A stretch of DNA of 64,000 bases. Origin: Candidatus Avedoeria danica (GTDB taxonomy: Bacteria > Chloroflexota > Anaerolineae > Epilineales > Epilineaceae). The notes beneath the pieces are model-generated. The model was not told where the DNA came from and searched no databases. It was given only the letters and a program-made list of their open reading frames with translations. A program made the position numbers and the translations under genes. Where the stretch lies: positions 2,111,501 through 2,175,500 of the forward strand of contig JADJCV010000004.1 of the NCBI GenBank assembly GCA_016703025.1. The letters are read 5' to 3'. Of this stretch, positions 47,006 to 55,043 are shown one piece after another. The first letter of the stretch is position 1, and each line of letters starts with the position of its first letter.

Positions 47006-49608
47006 CGGCGGAGCCGACCGGGCGCGGAGCCTCGCTGTCCGGCGCGATATCGACGTCCCCACTGCCGACGGAGACGCGACGGTGGCGCCCGTCCGCGACG
47101 ACGGCGGCCGCTGCCGTTCTCCTGCTTACCTTCACCGCGCTCGCCGTCGCCTACAACGCCGCCGTCCCACCGTTCGAGGGCGCCGACGAGAGCACGCACT
47201 ACTTCTACGCCAAGCACGTGTACTGCACCGGCACGCTGCCCGTGCAGCAGGCCGACGCGGAGAGCCGTGGGCTGTGGGAACAGGAGGGCAGCCAGCCGCC
47301 GTTGTACTACGCGCTGGTGCATTCGCTCGTCGGGCTCGAGTGGCTTGAACCCGACCTCGACACGTTCCGCGAACCACGCACGCCATGCGCATACCCCGAT
47401 GAGGCGCTCACCTACAACCACCAGAACTCGATGGGTCGGCCGGCCGTCGTCGGCAACGAGAATCGGTTCATCGACAGTGCCACGCACCAAGCGCGCGGGT
47501 ACGCCGGCGCTGTCCACTTCATCCGCTTCGCCTCGACCCTCCTCGGCCTCCTGACCCTCATCGCCCTGTGGACGATCTTCACCCGCGTGTTCGCCCTCCG
47601 CCGCTGGCTCGCCGTCGCCGCCCTCGCCCTCGTCGCCCTCAACCCGCAGTACATCCACCTGTCCTCGACGGTCTCGAACGACAACGCGATGAACGCCATC
47701 GCCGCGGTCGCCCTCGCACTGCTCCTGCGCGTCCTCGCCGGCGACGGCCGGCCGGCCATCCCGCCGACTTCGCCCCCGCGCGTCGCCCCCCCCGGCCCGC
47801 GCCGCGCCCATGCAGCCGCCATCGCCCTCGCCTTGGTCGTCGGCCTGGCGCCGCTGGCCAAGCTCACCGGGCTGGCGCTGGCCGCGTTCGTCGTCGCCGC
47901 GCTGCTGTGGACCGCCTGGCGCCGGTACGCCGCCGGCGCGCGCGGCGAGGCGCGACAGCTTGGTGCGACGGCCGTAGGCGTGGCGATCGCCTGCGTCGCC
48001 CTGGCCGGCTGGTGGTACGTGCGGAACATCGACCTCTATGGCTCGCTGACCGGCCTGAACATCATGCTCCCGCCGGAGCTGCGCCGCGACTTGAACGTGG
48101 CGCGCTTCCTCCGCGGGCTGCCGGGCGAACTGAACGGGATGTGGCTGTCGAGCTGGGGGCTGTTCGGCTGGTTCACCATCCTCATGCCCACTTGGGTTTA
48201 TGTACTCATCGGCGTCGCGGCGGCCGCGGCGGCCATCGGCGGCTGGCGCGCGTGGGGCGACGAGCGGCGTCGGCGCAGGGCGCCCCAGCCATACGCGCGC
48301 GTTCTGCCGACGGACCGGCACGCCGTGGTGCTGCTGGCCCTGTGGTGGCTCGTCACGTTTGCCAGCCTCCTGCGCTGGATGCTGATCGCCAAGGGCGCCC
48401 ACGGACGCCTGCTCTTCCCCGCCATCGCCGCCCCCGCCGTCCTTCTCGTCCTCGGCTGGCGCGCCCTCCTGCCGGCACGGCGCGTGGGCGACCGCACCCT
48501 CGCGCTGGCCGTCTCCGGCACGATGGCGGCGCTGGCCGTCGGTGCCCTCGTCGGCGTCATCCGCCCGGCCTACGCCCGACCGGCGACGATCGCGGCGAGC
48601 GCGCTGCCGGCCGACGCGGTGCCGATCGGCGTCGTGTTCGACGAAGCGGTCGAGCTCGTGGCGATGCGCACGCCGCGACGGGCGGCGACCGGGGCGGCGG
48701 TCGAGGTGACGCTCTACTGGCGCGTGCGGCGGGCGGTGGAGCGCGACGGGTTCGTCGCGCTGCGGTTCGATCAGGAGGTCGCTGCGAGCGACGATCCGGG
48801 CGCGTGGCGCACCGTGGCCAGCGACGCCAGCCTGAGCTACCCGGGCCGCGGGAACGCGCCGTTCGCCTTGCTGCCGCCGTCCGACGCCCTGTACGTCGAC
48901 AAGAGGACGCTGCCGGTGCCGCCGGCGGCCACGGCGTTGCCCGGCGTCGTCGGTCCGCAGTCCGTGCTCGCCCGGCTGGTGGCCAGCGTCTATGAACCCG
49001 CAGCCGGGCGCAGCTGGCCGGCGGAGCGGCCCGACGGCGGAGACGGCGTCGCGGCCGTGGACATCGCGCTCGACACGGTCGCGGCCGGCGGCGCACGCCG
49101 GCCCGACGCCAGCGCACCGCTGGCCGTATTCGACGACCGGATCGAACTGCGGGTCGATGGACGAACCGGCGGCGATGCGGACGCGGAGGGCGGCCTGTTT
49201 GCGGCCGGTGGCGGGATCCGCATGCGCAGTGTCGTCGTTCCGCCGGGCAGCGACGCCGCGCATCGCGTGGCCATCCGGTGGCACGTCATCGAGCCGCCGA
49301 CAGAGGATCTGTCCCTCTTCGTTCATCTCGTGGACGCCGACGGTGCCCTTGTGTCGCCGTTCGACAGCGCGCCGTCCGCCGGTGCGCGCTACCCGACGTC
49401 GTACTGGCGCGCCGGCGAAGACGTCGACTCCTTCGTCGCGTTCCGGCTGCCCGACGGGGCACGGCCGGGGGATCGCTTCGCCCTGCGCCTCGGCCTCTAC
49501 AAGCCGGCAGACGACGCGCCACGGCTCGCCGCGATCGATGCCGCCGGCCGGCGCTGGACGGACGATTCGGTCCACGCGCTGACCATCGACGTGCGCAGCG
49601 ACCCATGA
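47002..49608 (+). CDS. DUF2142-like polytopic membrane protein with C-terminal beta domains
   Basis: An 868-residue paralog of the protein at 17191. GTG 47002 overlaps the GNAT stop by 4 nt. The first loop reads FEGADESTHYFYAKHVYCTGTLPVQ, then EQEGSQPPLYYALVHSL, as in DUF2142/ArnT-like proteins; about ten helices follow to residue 530, including LVGLAPLAKLTGLALA. Residues 540-868 are extracytoplasmic beta domains (AVEVTLYWRVRR; LSLFVHLVDADG). The gene's ATGA overlap joins it to the YfhO-like gene. It is probably part of surface glycan or lipid modification; this is inferred from family. Confidence 0.83.
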   Translation: MTAEPTGRGASLSGAISTSPLPTETRRWRPSATTAAAAVLLLTFTALAVAYNAAVPPFEGADESTHYFYAKHVYCTGTLPVQQADAESRGLWEQEGSQPPLYYALVHSLVGLEWLEPDLDTFREPRTPCAYPDEALTYNHQNSMGRPAVVGNENRFIDSATHQARGYAGAVHFIRFASTLLGLLTLIALWTIFTRVFALRRWLAVAALALVALNPQYIHLSSTVSNDNAMNAIAAVALALLLRVLAGDGRPAIPPTSPPRVAPPGPRRAHAAAIALALVVGLAPLAKLTGLALAAFVVAALLWTAWRRYAAGARGEARQLGATAVGVAIACVALAGWWYVRNIDLYGSLTGLNIMLPPELRRDLNVARFLRGLPGELNGMWLSSWGLFGWFTILMPTWVYVLIGVAAAAAAIGGWRAWGDERRRRRAPQPYARVLPTDRHAVVLLALWWLVTFASLLRWMLIAKGAHGRLLFPAIAAPAVLLVLGWRALLPARRVGDRTLALAVSGTMAALAVGALVGVIRPAYARPATIAASALPADAVPIGVVFDEAVELVAMRTPRRAATGAAVEVTLYWRVRRAVERDGFVALRFDQEVAASDDPGAWRTVASDASLSYPGRGNAPFALLPPSDALYVDKRTLPVPPAATALPGVVGPQSVLARLVASVYEPAAGRSWPAERPDGGDGVAAVDIALDTVAAGGARRPDASAPLAVFDDRIELRVDGRTGGDADAEGGLFAAGGGIRMRSVVVPPGSDAAHRVAIRWHVIEPPTEDLSLFVHLVDADGALVSPFDSAPSAGARYPTSYWRAGEDVDSFVAFRLPDGARPGDRFALRLGLYKPADDAPRLAAIDAAGRRWTDDSVHALTIDVRSDP

Positions 49609-51944
49609 CCGCGCGACGCCCAACGAGCTCGCCCGACGGCATGCTACGTACCGCGCTGGGGTCCGACGCCCGCTCCCTGGCCGCGCTGGCCGTCATCGTC
49701 GCCGCCTTCTTCGCCCCCGTCCTCTCCGCCCGCTACTGGCTCCCCCAAGGCGGCGGCGACCTCGCCTCGTTCCTCTGGCCGATGTACCGCTTCGCCGCGG
49801 GCCGCATCGCCGCCGGCGACCTGCCGCTGTGGAACCCCCACCAGTACGCCGGCGCACCGCTGCTGGCCGACAACCAGTCCGGCCTCCTCTACCCGCCGCT
49901 CTGGCTGCTCTACGTCCTCAAACCGGCCTTCAGCTACCGCGATCTGCAATGGCTCGTCATTGGCCACATGCTCTTCACCGGCGTCGCGATGTACGCATGC
50001 CTGCGGCTTTGGCGACGCCGCGACGCAACCGACCCAGGCTCAACGGCGGGCTTCGCGCCAACGCCGGCCCTCGTCGGTGCCGTCGCCTGGATGCTGAACG
50101 ACGTTTTCCTCACCCACATCGGCAACCTGAACTTCAACGCCGCCGCCAGCTGGCTCCCCCTCGCCCTCCTCGGCCTCCACCGCGCGTGCGAACCTCCGAT
50201 TGCGGTCCGCGCAGGGGCGGGCCTGAGACCCGCCCCTGCCCACGGCCCGGCGCATGTCTCCCGTATCGGGTCGATGAATCGCTCGCCTGGCTGGCTCGCA
50301 CTCGCCGCCCTGTCCCTCGCCCTCAGCGCCCTCGCCGGCCACGCCCAGGCCACATTCCTCTGCGCCCTCGCCGTCGCCCTCTACGCCCTCTGGCGCGCCG
50401 CCACCGACCGCCGCTGGTGGCCCCTCGCCGCCCTGGCCATCGTCGGCGCCACCGCCTTCGCCCTCGCCGCCCCCGCCCTGTTGCCCACGCTCGCGCTCCG
50501 ACCGGCGACGGTCCGCGCGACGTACGAAACCGCCACGTCGGTCCAGTACAGCCTGCCGCCGCGCGCGCTCGTCGGGCTCGTCGCGCCGTGGTGGTGGGGG
50601 CGGGGCGCGGCAGGCTTCCACGGCGATTGGGACCGCGTCGAGGTGGGCTACGTCGGTGTCGTGCCCCTCGCTCTGGCGATCGTTGCGATGTGGGGTGGCC
50701 GGCGTCGCATGGCGAGGCGGAAGGCGGGCACCGGGACCCGTCCCCACGGAATCGGGGACGTCCCATTCTTCGCCGCCCTGGCGATCGTCGCCCTCCTCGT
50801 CGCCCTCGGCCCCGCGACGCCGGTGCACCGCTGGCTGATCGCCCCGCTCCACCTGCCGTTCCGCGCGCCGGCGCGCTACCTCGTGCTCGTCGACTTCGCG
50901 CTGGCGTGGCTGGCAGCGGCCGGCGCGGCGGCCGTCATCGCCCGCGTCGCCCGCACCGCGACGTCCCGGTCGTCGACCGGTCCATCCGCACGATGGCGCT
51001 GCTTGGCCGCGGCAACCGGTCCGCTCCTCGTCCTCGTTGCCGCCATCGACCTCGTCGCCCTCGGCGCCCGAGTCGAGATCGACCGCAACGACCCGACCGC
51101 CGGCTACTGGCGCACGACCGCCAAGGACTGGCTGGCCGCCAACGGCGCGACGTTCGCGCCCGGCGCCGCCGACCTCCCGCCGCGAATCGACGAAGCCTCC
51201 GGCGCGTGGCAGCCCGGCTCGGCCCAGCTCTGGGGCCTCTACAGCCTCGGCGGCGTCTACAACCCGTCCCGGCTCGGGACGTACAGCTTCGCGATGGACG
51301 GCCTGCAGCACCGCGGGTCGCCGCTCTACAACCTGTTCGGCGTCGGCTGGTGCCTGACGGACAAGGGCGCGGCCCCGAGCGACGCCGGCCGGTGGACCAA
51401 GGCCTTCACCGGCGACGCCGCCGTCGACATCTGGCGCAATGACGGCGCGCTGCCCCGCATCCGCCTCGTCACCCACACCCACGTCGCACGCGACGACCTC
51501 GCGGCATTCGACCGCCTGCGGGATCCGGCGCACGATCCACGCACGTCCGTCGTCTTCGTCGCGGCCGACGTCGAAGCGGATGCGACGGCGCAGGCCGACG
51601 AACGCCCCGACGATCCCACCGATCCCCCCGCTGCCGCCGCAAGCCCGGTCGTCGTCGACGCATACGGCCCCGACCGGATCACCCTCCGCGTCGACGTCCG
51701 CCGGCCGACCTTCGTCGTTCTAACCGACGTCTGGCACCCGGACTGGCGGGCCACAATCGACGGCGCACCGGCGCCGATGCTGCGCGCCGACTTCCTCTTC
51801 CGCGCCGTCGCCGTCGACGCCGGTGCGCACGTCCTCGAGCTGCGCTACCGGCCGCGCGGCTGGCGCCTCGGCCTCGCGCTGGCGGCCGTCATGTGGGCGG
51901 TGCTGCTGGCGGGGGCGGCTCGGGCGTTGGCACGGCGGGGCTGA
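49605..51944 (+). CDS. YfhO-like polytopic membrane protein
   Basis: A 779-residue protein with about eleven helices and an early loop GGDLASFLWPMYRFAAGRIAAGDLPLWNPHQYAGAPLLADNQSGLLYPP, typical of the YfhO family of lipid-sugar flippase or transferase-like proteins. The C-terminal extracytoplasmic part ends in the family pattern VLTDVWHPDWRATIDGAPAPMLRADFLFRAVAVDAGAHVLELRYRP. Two GC palindromes (50209, 50733) are read in frame and encode polar patches in loops. ATG 49605 overlaps the preceding stop by 4 nt. YfhO in Bacillus glycosylates lipoteichoic acid; the substrate here is unknown. Its 3' end overlaps the convergent gene by 56 bp. Confidence 0.87.
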   Translation: MTARRPTSSPDGMLRTALGSDARSLAALAVIVAAFFAPVLSARYWLPQGGGDLASFLWPMYRFAAGRIAAGDLPLWNPHQYAGAPLLADNQSGLLYPPLWLLYVLKPAFSYRDLQWLVIGHMLFTGVAMYACLRLWRRRDATDPGSTAGFAPTPALVGAVAWMLNDVFLTHIGNLNFNAAASWLPLALLGLHRACEPPIAVRAGAGLRPAPAHGPAHVSRIGSMNRSPGWLALAALSLALSALAGHAQATFLCALAVALYALWRAATDRRWWPLAALAIVGATAFALAAPALLPTLALRPATVRATYETATSVQYSLPPRALVGLVAPWWWGRGAAGFHGDWDRVEVGYVGVVPLALAIVAMWGGRRRMARRKAGTGTRPHGIGDVPFFAALAIVALLVALGPATPVHRWLIAPLHLPFRAPARYLVLVDFALAWLAAAGAAAVIARVARTATSRSSTGPSARWRCLAAATGPLLVLVAAIDLVALGARVEIDRNDPTAGYWRTTAKDWLAANGATFAPGAADLPPRIDEASGAWQPGSAQLWGLYSLGGVYNPSRLGTYSFAMDGLQHRGSPLYNLFGVGWCLTDKGAAPSDAGRWTKAFTGDAAVDIWRNDGALPRIRLVTHTHVARDDLAAFDRLRDPAHDPRTSVVFVAADVEADATAQADERPDDPTDPPAAAASPVVVDAYGPDRITLRVDVRRPTFVVLTDVWHPDWRATIDGAPAPMLRADFLFRAVAVDAGAHVLELRYRPRGWRLGLALAAVMWAVLLAGAARALARRG
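50209..50237. repeat. REP-like palindrome inside the YfhO-like gene (site 1)
   Basis: Perfect 11-bp arms GCAGGGGCGGG and CCCGCCCCTGC around CCTGAGA. The reading frame continues and encodes a Gly/Arg/Pro patch (about residues 202-211) between two membrane helices. Confidence 0.7.
50733..50764. repeat. REP-like palindrome inside the YfhO-like gene (site 2)
   Basis: Arms GGGAC(CC)GTCCCC and GGGGACGTCCC pair with a two-base bulge. It encodes a polar stretch with TRPHGIGD (about residues 376-386) in a loop. Confidence 0.6.
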
Positions 51945-53889
51945 TCGCCGACGCCGGGCCCTCGCTCCGGAACGCCTCCGCGGTCGTCTCGGGGAACGGG
52001 CCGTCGCCGTTCGGCTCGTGACGCCGGGGCGGAACGGCCCGGTCGTCGACCGAGCCCTCGCCGCCCGGCCCGACACCGCTCGGCGGGGTCGGCTTGGGCC
52101 GTCGGTTGCCGGTGCGGTGGCCGTCGCGGCGCGGCGCCCCGCCGCCCGGCGGTCCCGCGGCCGCGGCGGCCTGCGCGACCGCCGGTTCGGACGGATCGAG
52201 CGGCGCCGGGCGAACGGTCGGACCGCGCGCTGGCGGGTTTTCGGCGCGGGGCCGCCGTTGCGGCCGCGGCGCCGGCCGCGCCTTGGCGCGGATGCCCGCC
52301 GAGGCGACGTCACGGGCGCTTGCGGCCAGCGCCGAGCGGTCGTCGCCGGTCGAACGCGGGCGCTCGTCCACCGTGCCTGCCACCGCCGGGCGACCGCGCG
52401 CGGCCGGTGCGTCGTGAAAGGCGAACTGCACCGGACCGGCCAGTGTCTGGAGGTTGATCGCCATGAGGCCGGCGACCAGCGCGGCGACGGGCAGGGCGCG
52501 ACAGAACCGGCGGGCGATCGGGGCCTGGAGAACCCGGAGAGCCCGGAGGGAGAGATGCCGAGCGATCGGGGCGCGGGCTGCCATCCGGTTGGACCCCGTT
52601 GCCCACGCCGCAACCACAGCATCCTGCACACCCGCCCAGCCCGCCGCCAGCAGCGTCGAGATCGCCGGCAGCGCCGGGAACAGCAGGCGCCCCTGGGCCG
52701 CGGACAACCGCGCGTTGTGCGCCAGGAACGCGCACCACGTCACGCCCACGATCAGGCCGAGCGCGGCGGCGCTGCCGCGGTCAACGGTGCGACGGCGAAT
52801 CGCCGGCGGCAGTCCGAGGACGCCGAGCACGGTCAACAAGCCGAAGAAGGCGTACGCATCGACGTGCAGCGGCACCGTCATCGAGCCGATCTTGCCCCAG
52901 TACGAGATGAAGACCCCCCACAGAAATGCCGGGTCGGCGGTCAGCGCCAGCGGCGACGCGTCGACGGCAAGCACGGCGTGCGCTCGCCGCATCGCGGCGC
53001 CGGCCAGCGGATCGCCGTAGCGCCACGTGTTCCACGCCAGCCACGGACCTGAAACCGCCAGGGCGGCCAGGGTGAAGTGCAGCGTGCGCGACAGCCGCAC
53101 GCGGCGTGTGCCCGGCAGCAGGATCAGGACGAGTCCGGCCGCGGCCGCGACCGGGGCCATCGTGTATTTCGTCCACATCCCGACACCGGCGACGATGCCC
53201 ATGCGCATGGCAGGCGTCATCGACGGGCGATCGCTGGTCGGGCGGCCGCCCAATGGGCCGTCACGGGCCGTCCGATCGCCCGCCAGGCGGTCGCCGGTGA
53301 TCGATCGCACGAGCTGCCAGGTCAGGAGCGCGCACCACGTCGTCGCGAGGGCGTCGTTCGTGAGGACGGCGTTGTGGTGGGCGAACATCGGCGTGAGCGC
53401 CGGCAGCGCCGCGGCGGCCAGGGCGATCGAGCGGCGGCCGCGGCCGGCGGCGAGGGCGGCGGCGTAGATCAGCACGAGGGTCGCGGCGCCGAAGAGCGTG
53501 GAGAGGAGGCGCAGGCGGCGGGCGGGGCGGGCATCCGCAGGGTCGTAGCTGCGCGGATCGTATGCGTCGGCGGACGACGGGTCGTCGAACCGGAACCCGT
53601 CGTTCAACCGCAGCGTCCGCGGCACCAACGACCGGCCGCCGGCCGCGCCGTTCATCGCGGCGGCGATGACGTAGTACAGCGGCGGTTGGACGGATTCCCA
53701 GACCGTCCCGATCGGCGGCAGCGCGTGCCGGGCCGCCACGAAGTCGATGTACGATGCGTGCCCGTGCTCGTCGGCGCCCTCGAGGATCGGCACGCGCCAG
53801 GCGTACGCGGCGGCGAGGCAGAGGTAGAGCGCGACGACGACGGCCAGGGGTGCGTGGCGCGCGATCAAACGGGGTCGGGCGGCAGTCAT
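51889..53889 (-). CDS. DUF2142/ArnT-like polytopic membrane protein with long low-complexity tail
   Basis: A 666-residue protein with about ten helices in the first 470 residues. The loop PILEGADEHGHASYIDFVAARHALPPIG and VQPPLYYVIAAAM are the GT-C-like hallmark; no other motif is clear. Residues 480-666 are a proline-, arginine- and glycine-rich tail with no fold visible. The last 56 bp overlap the end of the convergent YfhO-like gene, so the tail may be a run-on after loss of an earlier stop. It is divergent from the Pycsar-like operon, 154 bp away. Function unknown, but probably paralogous to the other DUF2142-like proteins here. Confidence 0.78.
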   Translation of the reverse strand: MTAARPRLIARHAPLAVVVALYLCLAAAYAWRVPILEGADEHGHASYIDFVAARHALPPIGTVWESVQPPLYYVIAAAMNGAAGGRSLVPRTLRLNDGFRFDDPSSADAYDPRSYDPADARPARRLRLLSTLFGAATLVLIYAAALAAGRGRRSIALAAAALPALTPMFAHHNAVLTNDALATTWCALLTWQLVRSITGDRLAGDRTARDGPLGGRPTSDRPSMTPAMRMGIVAGVGMWTKYTMAPVAAAAGLVLILLPGTRRVRLSRTLHFTLAALAVSGPWLAWNTWRYGDPLAGAAMRRAHAVLAVDASPLALTADPAFLWGVFISYWGKIGSMTVPLHVDAYAFFGLLTVLGVLGLPPAIRRRTVDRGSAAALGLIVGVTWCAFLAHNARLSAAQGRLLFPALPAISTLLAAGWAGVQDAVVAAWATGSNRMAARAPIARHLSLRALRVLQAPIARRFCRALPVAALVAGLMAINLQTLAGPVQFAFHDAPAARGRPAVAGTVDERPRSTGDDRSALAASARDVASAGIRAKARPAPRPQRRPRAENPPARGPTVRPAPLDPSEPAVAQAAAAAGPPGGGAPRRDGHRTGNRRPKPTPPSGVGPGGEGSVDDRAVPPRRHEPNGDGPFPETTAEAFRSEGPASAISPAVPTPEPPPPAAPPT

Positions 53890-53975
53890 CGGCGGCGTTC
53901 CTCGGTGTGCGCGGGTCGTCGAGCGGGGGCCGCTCGTTGCGACACGGGCGGGCGACAGATCGGTTCCAACCCGGG

Positions 53976-54004
53976 TTGCGATGGCCCGCCCGCGGGCCTA
54001 CACT
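53976..54004 (+). promoter_or_regulatory. Promoter of the Pycsar-like operon
   Basis: TTGCGA at 53976-53981 and TACACT at 53999-54004 with a 17-bp spacer; the first gene starts 38 bp downstream with GGAGG at 54031. Confidence 0.6.
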
Positions 54005-54042
54005 CGCCCCCCACAACCGACGCCCATCCTGGAGGCTCCCCT

Positions 54043-54480
54043 ATGCCCCGAGCGATCGTCTACGCCAGCGACCCGGCCCACGTCCGGACGGCCGATGTGG
54101 ACGGCGGCGACAACGACGCCTACCTGAGCAAGCTGACGAAGTACGTCCCGGCCGAGGTGCTGGCGTTCTTCGTGCCCACGTACGCCAACCTGCCCGCCAA
54201 CGCCGAGCGCTGGCACTGGACGGTGTTCGGCATCGGCCTGGCGGCGACGCTGGGCTACACGCTTGCGACGCGGATGCGCGAGCAGGGCAAGACCGGTCCG
54301 TGGTACTACTACGTCCTGACGGGCCTCGCCTTCGCCGGCTGGGCGTCCAGCGTGACGGCCGCCGGCACCGACCTCGCCGGCCTCGATCCGGCCATCGCCC
54401 CGACGGTCCTGTCCATCACGGTCCTCATGGTGCCCCTGGCGGACGACCTCCTCACGCGGTTCTGGCCGCCGGCCGCATGA
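54043..54480 (+). CDS. Small polytopic membrane protein, first gene of the Pycsar-like operon
   Basis: A 145-residue protein. Residues 1-27 are soluble and end in DNDAYLSKL; KYVPAEVLAFFVP and then three clearer helices follow (WTVFGIGLAATLGYTLATRM; WYYYVLTGLAFAGWASSVTA; TVLSITVLMVPLADDLL). The K-Y-V-P-A-E-V start of the first helix is a feature of small uncharacterised membrane proteins. GGAGG lies before ATG 54043, and ATGA joins it to the next gene. Its conserved place in the operon suggests it is part of the effector, for example a pore partner, but no domain shows this. Confidence 0.75.
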   Translation: MPRAIVYASDPAHVRTADVDGGDNDAYLSKLTKYVPAEVLAFFVPTYANLPANAERWHWTVFGIGLAATLGYTLATRMREQGKTGPWYYYVLTGLAFAGWASSVTAAGTDLAGLDPAIAPTVLSITVLMVPLADDLLTRFWPPAA

Positions 54481-55043
54481 CCAAGGGTGCGCCCCCCGCC
54501 GATGCCGTGCCGACGGGCGAGCTGCTGGCCGACATCCTCGACCGCGTCGACAGCTGGCTCAAGTTCGCCGAGGCCAAGAACTTGGCGATCAGCGCCCTCA
54601 CCGGCACCGCCAGCGGCGCCATGATCGGGCTCCTTCGCGGCGCCGATGGGATGCCGCTGCCGGCCGTCGCCGCCTTCGGGGCATCCGAGCTCGCCTTTCT
54701 CGGCGCGCTTGCGACGGCGGTTCTTTCGTTCCGACCGCAGAGCGCGCCCAGGATTCGCCCCGCCCGCCCGCCGTCGGGCGCGCCCGACGACAACCTCCTG
54801 TACTCCGGGCACCTGGCCGCCTACACCCCCACGGAGCTTGCCGCCGAGGTCGCCCGGCGCTACGGCGGCGACACGGCGTACGATCCGACAGCGCACCCGT
54901 TGCACGCCGCGCTGGCCGGGCAGATCGTGGCCAATGCCGTCATCACCCAGGCCAAGCTGCGCACCTTCAACCGGGCATCCTTCCTCGTCCTCGTCGGGCT
55001 CACGCTACTGGCGGCCGGGCTGCTGGCGGAGCTCGTCCTCTGA
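54477..55043 (+). CDS. PycTM-like (DUF5706) membrane effector
   Basis: A 188-residue protein with the layout of Pycsar membrane effectors. An N-terminal helix LLADILDRVDSWLKFAEAKN leads into two membrane helices (AISALTGTASGAMIGLL; ELAFLGALATAVLSF), then LLYSGHLAAYTPTELAAEVARRYGG, then a helix with ALAGQIVANAVITQAKLRTFNRASFL and a last helix VLVGLTLLAAGLLAEL. In the known systems this protein opens the membrane when cyclic nucleotide binds, killing the infected cell. ATG 54477 overlaps the upstream TGA, and its own TGA overlaps the next gene's presumed CTG start. The family call rests on pattern recognition, not on a profile search. Confidence 0.75.
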   Translation: MTKGAPPADAVPTGELLADILDRVDSWLKFAEAKNLAISALTGTASGAMIGLLRGADGMPLPAVAAFGASELAFLGALATAVLSFRPQSAPRIRPARPPSGAPDDNLLYSGHLAAYTPTELAAEVARRYGGDTAYDPTAHPLHAALAGQIVANAVITQAKLRTFNRASFLVLVGLTLLAAGLLAELVL

